Assembly (NCBI RefSeq): GCF_000746255.1
Contig: NZ_JQKW01000006.1
Span: 62,001 to 126,000 of the forward strand
DNA length: 64,000 bases
Origin: Thermodesulfobacterium hydrogeniphilum
GTDB taxonomy: Bacteria > Desulfobacterota > Thermodesulfobacteria > Thermodesulfobacteriales > Thermodesulfobacteriaceae
Reading direction: 5' to 3'
Part shown: positions 7,884-15,114 of the stretch, one piece after another
Numbering within the stretch: the stretch's first letter is position 1
Layout: each line of letters starts with the position of its first letter
Program-made: the position numbers and the translations under genes
Notes under the pieces: model-generated
Databases searched by the model: none
The model's input: only the letters and a program-made list of their open reading frames with translations
Told to the model about the DNA's origin: nothing

Positions 7884-8471
7884 GTGGCTAAAAATACTAA
7901 AAAGAAAATTATAGAAGCAGCTTTAAAACTTTTTTCAAAAAAAGGTTATTTAGGAGCTACCACTAAAGAAATTGCCCGAGAAGCAAAAGTAGCAGAGGTA
8001 ACTCTTTTTAGATATTTTCCTTCTAAAGAAGCCCTCTTTGAAGAGGTCATAAATACTTATTCTTTTTTTCCAAAATTAAAAGCTATTCTCTCAGAAATTC
8101 AGGATAAAAATTATATAGAAGCTTTAAAAATTATAGCTCAAAATTTCTTAAACCTGTTAGAATCCAAAAAAGATTTAATCAAAATTATGCATTCTGAAAT
8201 GCAAAGATATCCTGACCAAATTAAAAAAATTTACGAAAATGTAATAGATAGTACTGTAAATTTACTATCTGATTACTTTAAAAGTTTACAAAAAGAGGGG
8301 ATTTTAAGAGATTTTAATACAGAAATTGTTGCCAGAGCTTTTCTTGGTATGTTTTTTTCTTATTTCTATGTTAGAGAAATTAAAGAGTGCGTTAGTGTGC
8401 AAAAAAGTAATATAGAAGAAATTATTGATGTTTATGTAAGTATTTTTGCTAATGGAACCTTTAGAATTTAA
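7884..8471 (+). CDS. TetR family transcriptional regulator
   Basis: This 195-residue protein has the TetR DNA-binding domain at its N-terminus: KKKIIEAALKLFSKKGYLGA, then TTKEIAREAKVAEVTLFRYF, then PSKEALFEEV (about residues 5-56). The remainder is an all-helical ligand/dimerisation domain typical of the family. The start is GTG at 7884, seven bases after a weak AGGGAAAG site. No drug-efflux or fatty-acid gene is adjacent: a terminator precedes it and tRNA-Leu follows. It is therefore an orphan regulator, probably controlling itself through the dyad at 7855-7872 and unknown distant targets. Confidence 0.88.
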   Translation: MAKNTKKKIIEAALKLFSKKGYLGATTKEIAREAKVAEVTLFRYFPSKEALFEEVINTYSFFPKLKAILSEIQDKNYIEALKIIAQNFLNLLESKKDLIKIMHSEMQRYPDQIKKIYENVIDSTVNLLSDYFKSLQKEGILRDFNTEIVARAFLGMFFSYFYVREIKECVSVQKSNIEEIIDVYVSIFANGTFRI

Positions 8472-8557
8472 TTTAATAAAAATTTTTTAAACATTTCAAA
8501 GAATATCTTGCTAATTTCTAAAAATAGATTATTATTATGAATGTCTAAAGGGTTTTA

Positions 8558-8644
8558 GCCCGGGTGGCGGAATTTGGTAGACGCTGCGGACTTAAAATCC
8601 GCTGGGGTTTCCGCCCCGTGCCGGTTCGAGTCCGGCCCCGGGCA
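8558..8644 (+). tRNA. tRNA-Leu (anticodon UAA)
   Basis: This is an 87-base class II tRNA. The acceptor stem GCCCGGG pairs with CCCGGGC, followed by discriminator A at 8644. The anticodon stem GCGGA/TCCGC encloses loop CTTAAAA with anticodon TAA. A long GC-rich variable arm and GGTTCGAGTCC T-arm follow. CCA is not encoded. The GC-rich stems contrast sharply with the A/T-rich surroundings, as expected in a thermophile. Confidence 0.96.
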
Positions 8645-8670
8645 TTCCTGAACCTCTAAAATTCAGGAAT
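8644..8670 (+). terminator. Hairpin directly after tRNA-Leu
   Basis: ATTCCTGAA (8644-8652) and TTCAGGAAT (8662-8670) form a 9-base-pair stem starting at the tRNA discriminator base, with a nine-base loop. A T-rich stretch follows eight bases later rather than immediately. It is a plausible terminator for the tRNA transcript. Confidence 0.5.
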
Positions 8671-8745
8671 CTATATCTAATTTTTAGATTATTCCCCTTC
8701 TGATATAAAAAATTAAAATGATATTTTTGTAAAAAACAAAAAAGT

Positions 8746-9285
8746 TTAAGAAACAAGATTTTTTAAAACTTCTTCAAAAGTTTTATAACTATTTTCTCCC
8801 CAAAGGACAAAACGAACTAATTTGGGTTTTTGATATTCTTTTAAAAAATTTATTACAATTTTTAAAGCTATTTCCGCAGCTTCTTCTAAAGGATAACCAT
8901 AAGCTCCTGTGCTAAGAGCAGGAAAAGAAATGGAGTTTATATTATATTTTAAAGCTTTTAAAAGAGAATTTTTATAAGCATTGGCAAGAAGCTCAGGTTC
9001 ACATCTTTTCCCATTCTTATAAATAGGTCCCACAGCATGAATTACATATCTGGCTTTAAGATTACCAGCTCCTGTAATAACAGCCTGCCCTGTTGGACAA
9101 CCTTTATATTTGGCTCTTAATTCTTCTAATATTTTAGGCCCTCCTTTTCTATGAATAGCTCCATCAACACCACCTCCAGGAATTAAAGCTTCATTAGCTG
9201 CATTAACAATAGCTTCAGTATCTTGTTCAGTTATATCACCTTGCACAATTTCTAAAATACAATTACCTATTTTTACTTGTTTCAT
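8746..9285 (-). CDS. Macrodomain ADP-ribose hydrolase-like protein
   Basis: This 179-residue single macrodomain belongs to the YmdB/AF1521-like class, which binds ADP-ribose and commonly deacetylates O-acetyl-ADP-ribose or removes ADP-ribose from proteins. Motifs are GDITEQDTEAIVNAANEAL (about 15-33), the ribose-binding loop PGGGVDGAIHRKGG (about 36-49), HAVGPIYKNG (about 83-92) and the phosphate loop ALSTGAYGYP (about 122-131). The gene is divergent from an alkyltransferase gene, with only 28 bases between start codons and no Shine-Dalgarno. This suggests a leaderless transcript from a shared promoter and a possible common role in damage responses. Confidence 0.9.
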   Translation of the reverse strand: MKQVKIGNCILEIVQGDITEQDTEAIVNAANEALIPGGGVDGAIHRKGGPKILEELRAKYKGCPTGQAVITGAGNLKARYVIHAVGPIYKNGKRCEPELLANAYKNSLLKALKYNINSISFPALSTGAYGYPLEEAAEIALKIVINFLKEYQKPKLVRFVLWGENSYKTFEEVLKNLVS

Positions 9286-9313
9286 ACAAATTATTATAAT
9301 ATAATTTTCAAAA
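9286..9313. promoter_or_regulatory. Bidirectional promoter between macrodomain and alkyltransferase genes
   Basis: The 28-base divergent gap contains ATTATAAT (9293-9300), which reads as a TATAAT -10 element on both strands (9295-9300 forward, 9298-9293 reverse). The forward -10 ends 13 bases before its ATG and the reverse one 7 bases before its ATG, leaving little or no leader. No Shine-Dalgarno exists on either side. -35 elements would have to lie inside the opposite coding sequence. Confidence 0.6.
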
Positions 9314-9796
9314 ATGCAAAAAGCTATTTTAAACTTATTTCCTTTTATTTTTTATCTTCTTTGGAATGAAGAAGGTAAACTTATTAAACTTAGTTTCAAT
9401 TTCTCTTTTGATTTAGAACCTAAAATTCTTCAAATTGGTTCTATAAAAGCAAAAAAATGGGTAGAAGAATTCTATGAAGCATTTTTAGCTTATTGGAATT
9501 TTGAAAAGGATAGAGTAGAAATTCCCCATTTAGAAAATTTCACAGAATTTGAAAAAAGGGTTTTAAAAGAACTTAGCCAGTTAAAAATAGGAGAGGTCAT
9601 TACTTATAAAATCCTTGCTGAGAGGATAGGTTATCCTAAAGCTCATAGAGCTATAGGAAGAGTTATGGCAAAAAATCCTTTGCCTCTGGTTTATCCATGT
9701 CATAGAGTAATTGGAAGTAAAGGACTTACAGGCTATTCTCAAGGACTTATTTTAAAACAATTTTTACTTTATAGAGAGATTAAATATGGTTTTTGA
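9314..9796 (+). CDS. ogt: Methylated-DNA--protein-cysteine methyltransferase
   Basis: This suicide DNA-repair protein transfers the alkyl group from O6-alkylguanine to its own cysteine. The active site is PCHRVIG at 128-134, with Cys129 as acceptor. The DNA-binding winged-helix segment FEKRVLKELSQLKIGEVITY and the arginine-finger region HRAIGRVM (111-118) precede it. Length (160) fits the ogt/MGMT core; the N-terminal third is a poorly conserved alpha/beta domain. The ATG has no ribosome site and is 13 bases from a TATAAT, suggesting a near-leaderless mRNA. A small stem follows at the stop codon. Confidence 0.92.
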   Translation: MQKAILNLFPFIFYLLWNEEGKLIKLSFNFSFDLEPKILQIGSIKAKKWVEEFYEAFLAYWNFEKDRVEIPHLENFTEFEKRVLKELSQLKIGEVITYKILAERIGYPKAHRAIGRVMAKNPLPLVYPCHRVIGSKGLTGYSQGLILKQFLLYREIKYGF

Positions 9797-9817
9797 CGAA
9801 ATGTCAAGTTTTTGACA
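9793..9817 (+). terminator. Overlapping small stems at the end of ogt
   Basis: TTGAC (9793-9797) can pair with GTCAA (9803-9807), followed by GTTTTT. The same TGTCAA can instead pair with TTGACA (9812-9817). The first form resembles a weak terminator overlapping the ogt stop; the second would disrupt it. The stems are short, so this is tentative. Confidence 0.3.
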
Positions 9818-9912
9818 AACAAATTATTAAATTTTTGAAAATCGGTATTAAATTTAAATACAAATAAAAATAGGTATAAAATTTGATTAAAATATAAAAA
9901 AAGGAGGGAGCT

Positions 9913-10398
9913 ATGGCTGAAGAAGTAAAAGAAACAGGACAGGGGGCTGCTTCAAAGAATGGAGGTAAAAAAAAATTATTAATTTTTTTGATTATAGGTT
10001 TATTAATTATTGGAATAGCAGGAGGGTTGGTAATTTTTCTTACATCTAAAAAAGGTAGAGAGGAGAAAAAATATGTAAAAAAAGAGGTTTCTGAACCAGC
10101 AGTTCTTTATAATTTAGATCCTATTGTAGTAAATCTTTTTGATCCCACAGGTAAAAGGTATATACAAATTAGATTAGCTTTAGCTCTTGCAGATAAAAAA
10201 GCAGAAGAGGAAATAAAAAATAAGGAACCTATAATTAAAGATGCAATTATTACCTATTTGAGTACTAAAACTCCTGAAGAGGTAATTCAGCCTGAAGCTA
10301 AGGAGGTTATTAAAAAAGATCTATTAAAAAAGATAAATGAAGCTTTAGGAGAGGATTGGGTTTTAGAAGTTTATATTACTCAATATATTGTGGAGTAA
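9913..10398 (+). CDS. fliL: Flagellar basal body-associated protein FliL
   Basis: This 161-residue single-pass inner-membrane protein stabilises the stator/motor. A short cytoplasmic N-terminus is followed by one transmembrane helix (about 22-44), and a periplasmic domain starts with the FliL pattern LDPIVVNL (about 73-80), then YIQIRLALALAD and ends with a terminal beta strand. A good AAGGAGGG site precedes the ATG. It opens the long flagellar operon with fliM three bases downstream, as in many bacteria. The 116 bases upstream have a TTGACA at 9812-9817 but no convincing -10 at the right distance. Confidence 0.92.
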   Translation: MAEEVKETGQGAASKNGGKKKLLIFLIIGLLIIGIAGGLVIFLTSKKGREEKKYVKKEVSEPAVLYNLDPIVVNLFDPTGKRYIQIRLALALADKKAEEEIKNKEPIIKDAIITYLSTKTPEEVIQPEAKEVIKKDLLKKINEALGEDWVLEVYITQYIVE

Positions 10399-10400
10399 AT

Positions 10401-11399
10401 ATGGAAGAAAAAGTATTAAGTCAGGAAGAAATAGATGCTCTGCTTTCCGGTTTAGAAGAAGGTAAAGTTGATACAACTCCAGAGGAGAAAAAGGAACAAG
10501 AGGTTAAGCCCTTTGATTTTAAAAATTACACTATTTCAGCCAGGCTTAAAATACCAGGTTTAGAGGTTATAAATGAACAATTAGCCCGTAGCTTAAGAAT
10601 GCAACTTTCAACTTTATTAAGAGAAATGATTGATATTACTAATTTACCTTTACAAATGGAAAGATTCAAAGATTTTTTAAATAAAATTCCTGTTCCTACC
10701 TCTATTCACATTTTTAGATTGGAACCCTTAAAAGGACATGCTTTAATGGTTATTGATGCAACCTTAGCCTTTTTATTTATAGAGAGATTTTTAGGAGGAG
10801 AAACCAAACATATAAAAGTAGAAGGACGAGAATTTACACCAATTGAGCAAAGGCTTATAAAAAAAATGGTTGATTTGATTTTTATAGAATTGGAAAAGGC
10901 TTGGAAAAATATTTATCCTGTAAAACCTAAATATGTAAGAGGAGAAGTGAATCCTCAATTTGCCAGAGTATTAATGCCTGAAGAAACAGTAGTGGTCACA
11001 GGGCATAATTTAGAACTTGAATCAATTAGTGGAAAAATCCTTTTCTGTTATTCTTTAAGTACTCTTCAGCCTATTAAAGATAAATTGTATTCACCCTATC
11101 AATTAGAAGAATATGTAGATTTAACCTGGAAAAAGACCTTAGAAAGATATATTTTAAACAGTAAAGTGGATGTAAGAGCTATTTTAGGAAAAGGAAATAT
11201 TACTTTGGAAGACTTGGTGAATTTAGAAGAAGGAGATGTAATAGTTCTGGATAAAAAAGTTGAAGAACCTATAGAGGTTTATGTAGAGGATACACCCAAA
11301 ATTCTTGGCAAATTAGGTGTATTTAAAAATCACATAGCTATTCAGGTGGAAAAATTTATAACTTCTGAAGAAGAAAATGAAATAAAGGAGGCAGGTTAG
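10401..11399 (+). CDS. fliM: Flagellar motor switch protein FliM
   Basis: FliM is the C-ring switch subunit that binds phospho-CheY. From ATG 10401 (GGAG ribosome site) it has 332 residues. The N-terminal CheY-binding peptide LSQEEIDALLSG is at 6-17. The middle FliG-binding CheC-like domain follows, and the C-terminal SPOA domain has the pattern AILGKGNITLEDLVNLEEGD. An in-frame upstream start at 10356 inside fliL would add 15 residues before this conserved N-terminus and is not credible. It lies 3 bases after fliL and 1 base before fliN. Confidence 0.95.
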   Translation: MEEKVLSQEEIDALLSGLEEGKVDTTPEEKKEQEVKPFDFKNYTISARLKIPGLEVINEQLARSLRMQLSTLLREMIDITNLPLQMERFKDFLNKIPVPTSIHIFRLEPLKGHALMVIDATLAFLFIERFLGGETKHIKVEGREFTPIEQRLIKKMVDLIFIELEKAWKNIYPVKPKYVRGEVNPQFARVLMPEETVVVTGHNLELESISGKILFCYSLSTLQPIKDKLYSPYQLEEYVDLTWKKTLERYILNSKVDVRAILGKGNITLEDLVNLEEGDVIVLDKKVEEPIEVYVEDTPKILGKLGVFKNHIAIQVEKFITSEEENEIKEAG

Positions 11400-11400
11400 T

Positions 11401-12009
11401 ATGGTAGAAGAAAATAAAGAAGGGATGGAAAACATAGAGCAAATTCAAAATCAAGAGAACACTCAGGAAGAATCTCAGGGAGCACCTCAAGAGTCTTCTC
11501 AAGAAGCTACACAAGCCCAAGAAACTCCTCAAGAGGCTTCTCAGGAAGCTCAAAGTGAAGAAATGAGTCCTGAAGATTTAATGGCTTTATGGGAAGAGGC
11601 TCTTAAAGAAGCTCAGTCCTCTGAATCTCAAAAACAAGAACAAGAGCAAAAATTTAAAGAAGAAGCCAAAACCTCTGTTAAAGAGTCTGTACCAGCTCAA
11701 CCTGCTAATTTAGAAGAGCTCAGCCCAGCTAAAGGCTCAGGGGTCCACCCTGAACTTGAATTCATTTTGGATATCCCTTTAGAGATTTCAGTAGAAATTG
11801 GAAGAACAAAAATGTTAATAAGAGATCTCTTGAAATTAAACCAAGGTTCTATTATAGAGCTTGAAAAATTTGCAGGAGAACCTGTAGAAGTTTATGTTAA
11901 CGGAAAACTTATGGCTAAAGGTGAAGTTGTAATAGTAAATGATAGGTTTGGAGTAAGAATTACAGAAATAATAAGTGCGCAAGAAAGGATCAAAAGATTA
12001 GGGTCTTAA
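11401..12009 (+). CDS. fliN: Flagellar motor switch protein FliN with Gln/Glu-rich N-terminal extension
   Basis: This C-ring subunit has an SPOA domain in the last 85 residues (LEFILDIPLEISVEIGRTKM, then IIELEKFAGEPVEVYVNGK), the standard FliN core. FliN is usually about 100-140 residues; this one has 202 because of a low-complexity region (about 15-50) made of degenerate SQEA/PQEA units. After it comes a short helix-forming segment MSPEDLMALWEEAL (55-68), which recalls peptide docking motifs in FliM and FliY. A Ser/Glu/Lys-rich linker follows. The start is ATG one base after the fliM stop. It overlaps nothing and precedes fliO by one base. Confidence 0.93.
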   Translation: MVEENKEGMENIEQIQNQENTQEESQGAPQESSQEATQAQETPQEASQEAQSEEMSPEDLMALWEEALKEAQSSESQKQEQEQKFKEEAKTSVKESVPAQPANLEELSPAKGSGVHPELEFILDIPLEISVEIGRTKMLIRDLLKLNQGSIIELEKFAGEPVEVYVNGKLMAKGEVVIVNDRFGVRITEIISAQERIKRLGS

Positions 12010-12010
12010 A

Positions 12011-12265
12011 ATGGATTGGTTTTATTATTTACAAAGTCTGGGTGTGGTTTTACTTATTTTGAGCTTGTTTCCTATAGGGTTACATTTTTATAAAAAATAT
12101 AGTGTAAAATCTTCGTCATCCAATTATATAAAGATTTTAGAAATTAAACCAATTAATTATAAGGCACAACTTTTGCTAATAGAAGTAGAGGGAAAAAAAT
12201 GTTTAATAGGTTATTCAGATAAAGGTTTTAGCTATTTAGGTGAAATAAAAGATGATAGGCCTTAG
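12011..12265 (+). CDS. fliO: Flagellar export assembly protein FliO
   Basis: This short membrane protein (84 residues) helps assemble the FliP ring of the flagellar type III export gate. One transmembrane helix (about 9-27) is followed by a small basic cytoplasmic domain with the FliO pattern ILEIKPINYKAQLLLIEVEG and CLIGYSDKGFSYLGEI. FliO is poorly conserved; position between fliN and fliP makes the call safe. Its end overlaps fliP by 14 bases. Confidence 0.85.
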   Translation: MDWFYYLQSLGVVLLILSLFPIGLHFYKKYSVKSSSSNYIKILEIKPINYKAQLLLIEVEGKKCLIGYSDKGFSYLGEIKDDRP

Positions 12266-12953
12266 TTTTTACGCTATAACCTTACCTACTATAAACATAG
12301 GGTTTCAAACAGCTAAAACTCCGGAACAGGTTTCTACTATTTTACAAGTATTAATTCTTCTTACCATACTTTCTATAGCTCCGGCTTTACTTCTAATGCT
12401 TACTTCTTTTACAAGATTAATTGTTGTTTTTTCCATTTTAAGACATGCTATAGGAACCCAGCAAACCCCTCCTAATCAGGTTTTAATTTCTTTAGCTTTA
12501 TTTTTGACTTTTTTTATCATGTCTCCCACTTTTAAAAAAGTCTATGAAAATGCCTTGATTCCTTATTTAGACAAACAGATAGATGAAAAACAGCTTTTTG
12601 AAAGGGCTCAGAGACCTTTTAAAGAATTTATGTTAAGAAATACCAGGGAAAAAGATCTGGCTTTGTTTATAAAATTAAGAGGGGAAAAACGTCCCTTAAC
12701 ACCTGATGATGTTTCTTTTTTTACACTTGTGCCTGCTTTTATGATAAGTGAATTAAAAACAGCCTTTCAAATAGGCTTTTTGCTTTATATACCTTTTTTA
12801 ATTATAGATGTTGTGGTTTCAAGTGTTTTAATTTCTATAGGAGTTTTAATGCTTCCTCCTATGATGATTTCTTTGCCTATTAAACTTCTACTTTTTGTTT
12901 TAGTAGATGGATGGAACTTACTGGTAATGTCTTTAGTAAAAAGTTTTCATTAA
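12252..12953 (+). CDS. fliP: Flagellar export gate protein FliP
   Basis: FliP is the core membrane subunit of the flagellar type III export gate. The 233-residue chain has hydrophobic helices at about 35-58, 77-92, 178-198 and 203-228. Family motifs are ILTILSIAPALLLMLTSFTR (35-54), LRHAIGTQQTPPNQVLISLA and the charged periplasmic region, then LVPAFMISELKTAFQIGF and the final VDGWNLL. Unlike proteobacterial FliP it has only a short N-terminal hydrophobic leader. The ATG lies inside the end of fliO. Confidence 0.95.
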   Translation: MIGLSFYAITLPTINIGFQTAKTPEQVSTILQVLILLTILSIAPALLLMLTSFTRLIVVFSILRHAIGTQQTPPNQVLISLALFLTFFIMSPTFKKVYENALIPYLDKQIDEKQLFERAQRPFKEFMLRNTREKDLALFIKLRGEKRPLTPDDVSFFTLVPAFMISELKTAFQIGFLLYIPFLIIDVVVSSVLISIGVLMLPPMMISLPIKLLLFVLVDGWNLLVMSLVKSFH

Positions 12954-12974
12954 AATTAAGGAGGAGTCAGAAAA

Positions 12975-13244
12975 ATGACAGATGCCACAATTTTGACGCT
13001 TGCTAAAGAATCTATAAAAATTTGTATTTTAATTTCTGCTCCTTTTTTATTAACAGCTTTAATTGTGGGTTTATTGATAAGTGTTTTACAGGCAGTTACT
13101 CAAATACAAGAAATGACCCTTACCTTTGTTCCCAAAATTTTGGCTATGATTTTAGTATTTATTTTGATTTTACCATGGATGTTAAAAAAAATGACAGCTT
13201 TTACAGAAAACTTAATTCTAAATATTCCTCATTATATAAAGTAG
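12975..13244 (+). CDS. fliQ: Flagellar export gate protein FliQ
   Basis: This is an 89-residue two-helix membrane protein of the export gate, with transmembrane segments at about 13-39 and 51-76 and the family core LISVLQAVTQIQEMTLTFVPKI between them, broken here into its usual hairpin. A strong AAGGAGGAG site precedes the ATG. Standard position between fliP and fliR. Confidence 0.95.
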   Translation: MTDATILTLAKESIKICILISAPFLLTALIVGLLISVLQAVTQIQEMTLTFVPKILAMILVFILILPWMLKKMTAFTENLILNIPHYIK

Positions 13245-13247
13245 ATT

Positions 13248-14030
13248 ATGGAATTATTTAATAATTTAGAACAAAATTTACTATTGTTTTTTTTAGTATT
13301 TTACAGAATACTACTATTGTTTCTTTTATTCCCTATTTTTAGTTCCACCCTTTTTCCTACAAAAATAAAAATTCTTATGACTCTTATATTTGCTTTGGTT
13401 TTAACACCTGTTATACATTTTAAAGTTCCACAAATTGCTAACCTTTATCAATTAATTCTTATTCTTTTATCAGATTTTATTTTTATTTTTCTTATTTCTT
13501 TACTTTTTAGAATAATTTTGGCAGGAATTCAGGTGGGTGGGGAACTGGTAGGTTATCAAATGGGTTTTGGAATTACTCAAACCATAGATCCCCTTTCTGG
13601 TTTTAGTTTACCTATTATTTCTGAATTCATTTATATAATATTTTTATTATTATTTTTTTCATTTAATTTTCATCATTATCTCATTTATTTCATTTATCAA
13701 AGTTTTGAAAAGATACCTCCTGGAAGTTTTATTTTAAACAATAATTTAGGACTATTTCTTATAAAGAAAAGTAAACTTATTTTTGAATTGGGAATTAAAT
13801 TTTTAGCTCCTCTCATGGTATTTATGATGCTTATTTATATAAGTTTAGCAGTAATAGGGCGTTTAATACCTCAGATGAATGTAATGTTTGTAAGTTTTCC
13901 TTTAACTATTGGTTTGGGGTTAATTTTTTTTGGTCTTATGCTGATTTTATTACCAAAGATTATATACCCTTATTTTGGAGATTATTTTAGAAGTTTAAAT
14001 ATAATTTTAAAATTCATTAAAAGAGGTTAA
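13248..14030 (+). CDS. fliR: Flagellar export gate protein FliR
   Basis: This 260-residue polytopic membrane protein forms the closing subunit of the FliPQR export gate. It has about six hydrophobic segments and the conserved GIQVGGELVGYQMGFG followed by DPLSG (about 95-118), typical of FliR. It starts 3 bases after fliQ with little ribosome-site sequence, indicating coupled translation. flhB follows after 3 bases. Confidence 0.94.
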   Translation: MELFNNLEQNLLLFFLVFYRILLLFLLFPIFSSTLFPTKIKILMTLIFALVLTPVIHFKVPQIANLYQLILILLSDFIFIFLISLLFRIILAGIQVGGELVGYQMGFGITQTIDPLSGFSLPIISEFIYIIFLLLFFSFNFHHYLIYFIYQSFEKIPPGSFILNNNLGLFLIKKSKLIFELGIKFLAPLMVFMMLIYISLAVIGRLIPQMNVMFVSFPLTIGLGLIFFGLMLILLPKIIYPYFGDYFRSLNIILKFIKRG

Positions 14031-14033
14031 AGT

Positions 14034-15104
14034 ATGCCTGAGGAACCTCTTGAGGAACGAACAGAAGAGCCTACGCCCCGGCGGCGTGAAGAAGCCCGAA
14101 AAAAAGGACAAATTGTTAAAAGCAGAGAACTTTCTTCTGTTGCTATATTAGGAGCAAGTTTTTTTACTTTTTTAGTTCTTAGTTGTATCTTCTTTCAGCA
14201 AATTTATATAATTTTTAACCAGTGTTTAAATAGTTATTATTACGATTTAAATATTAATACATTTCTAAACCTTTTTAATAATATTTTGGCAGAAACAAAT
14301 AAAATCTTATTGCCCTTTTTTATATTGGTATCTTTAGTAGCTATAATTGTATATTTAGTTCAAACAGGAGGTGGGGTTTGGGCTTATGAAGCAATAAATT
14401 TCAATTTTGATAGGATAAATCCTGTGGAAGGATTTAAAAGACTATTTTCTCTCACTGCTCTCTTTGAACTTTTTAAATCCTTAGCTAAACTTGCTATTAT
14501 AATAGGAGTATCTTATTGGATTATAGAAAAACATCTCAATAATATCCTAAAACTTTTTGGTGTAGAGATACCTTATTTAGCTTTTAGTTTTAAAGTTTTT
14601 ATAAAAGATTTTATTACTAAACTGTTATTCATTCTTACTATTTTAGCTGTTTTAGATTGGCTTTATACCAGATGGGATGTAGAAAGGAAGCTCAAACTTA
14701 CTCGTCAGGAACTAAAAGAAGAACTTAAACAAACCGAAGGAGATCCTTGGGTAAGATCAAGGATCAGACAAAAACAAAGAGAAATGAGTCGCAGGAGAAT
14801 GCTTGCTGAGGTTCCTAAGGCAGATGTAGTTATAACTAACCCTACTCATTATGCAGTAGCTCTAAAATATGAAATAGGAAAAATGCCTGCTCCACAGGTT
14901 ATTGCTAAAGGAAAAGATTTTCTTGCTCAAAAGATTAAGGAAATAGCTTTGGAAAATAAAATACCAGTTTATGAAGATCCACCTTTAGCAAGATTGCTTT
15001 ATGAAAAAGTAGAAATAGGAGAATACATTCCTGAAGATCTTTATCAGGTAGTAGCAAAAGTTTTGGCTTATGTATATAAGCTGAAAAATAAGAAAGTAGT
15101 ATAA
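14034..15104 (+). CDS. flhB: Flagellar export switch protein FlhB
   Basis: FlhB is the export-gate protein whose cytoplasmic domain autocleaves at NPTH to switch from rod/hook to filament substrates. The 356-residue chain begins with ERTEEPTPRRREEARKKGQI, the family signature, followed by four transmembrane helices (about 30-50, 88-108, 138-163, 182-205) and the cytoplasmic domain with VVITNPTHYAVALKY (about 264-278). It lies between fliR and flhA with gaps of 3 and 10 bases. Confidence 0.96.
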   Translation: MPEEPLEERTEEPTPRRREEARKKGQIVKSRELSSVAILGASFFTFLVLSCIFFQQIYIIFNQCLNSYYYDLNINTFLNLFNNILAETNKILLPFFILVSLVAIIVYLVQTGGGVWAYEAINFNFDRINPVEGFKRLFSLTALFELFKSLAKLAIIIGVSYWIIEKHLNNILKLFGVEIPYLAFSFKVFIKDFITKLLFILTILAVLDWLYTRWDVERKLKLTRQELKEELKQTEGDPWVRSRIRQKQREMSRRRMLAEVPKADVVITNPTHYAVALKYEIGKMPAPQVIAKGKDFLAQKIKEIALENKIPVYEDPPLARLLYEKVEIGEYIPEDLYQVVAKVLAYVYKLKNKKVV

Positions 15105-15114
15105 AGAAAAAATC

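Noticed and set aside
13022-13261. Open frame overlapping fliQ in another phase
   Set aside because: It is a shadow of fliQ: composition is biased to Phe/Ser/Asn and it has no family match or ribosome site.
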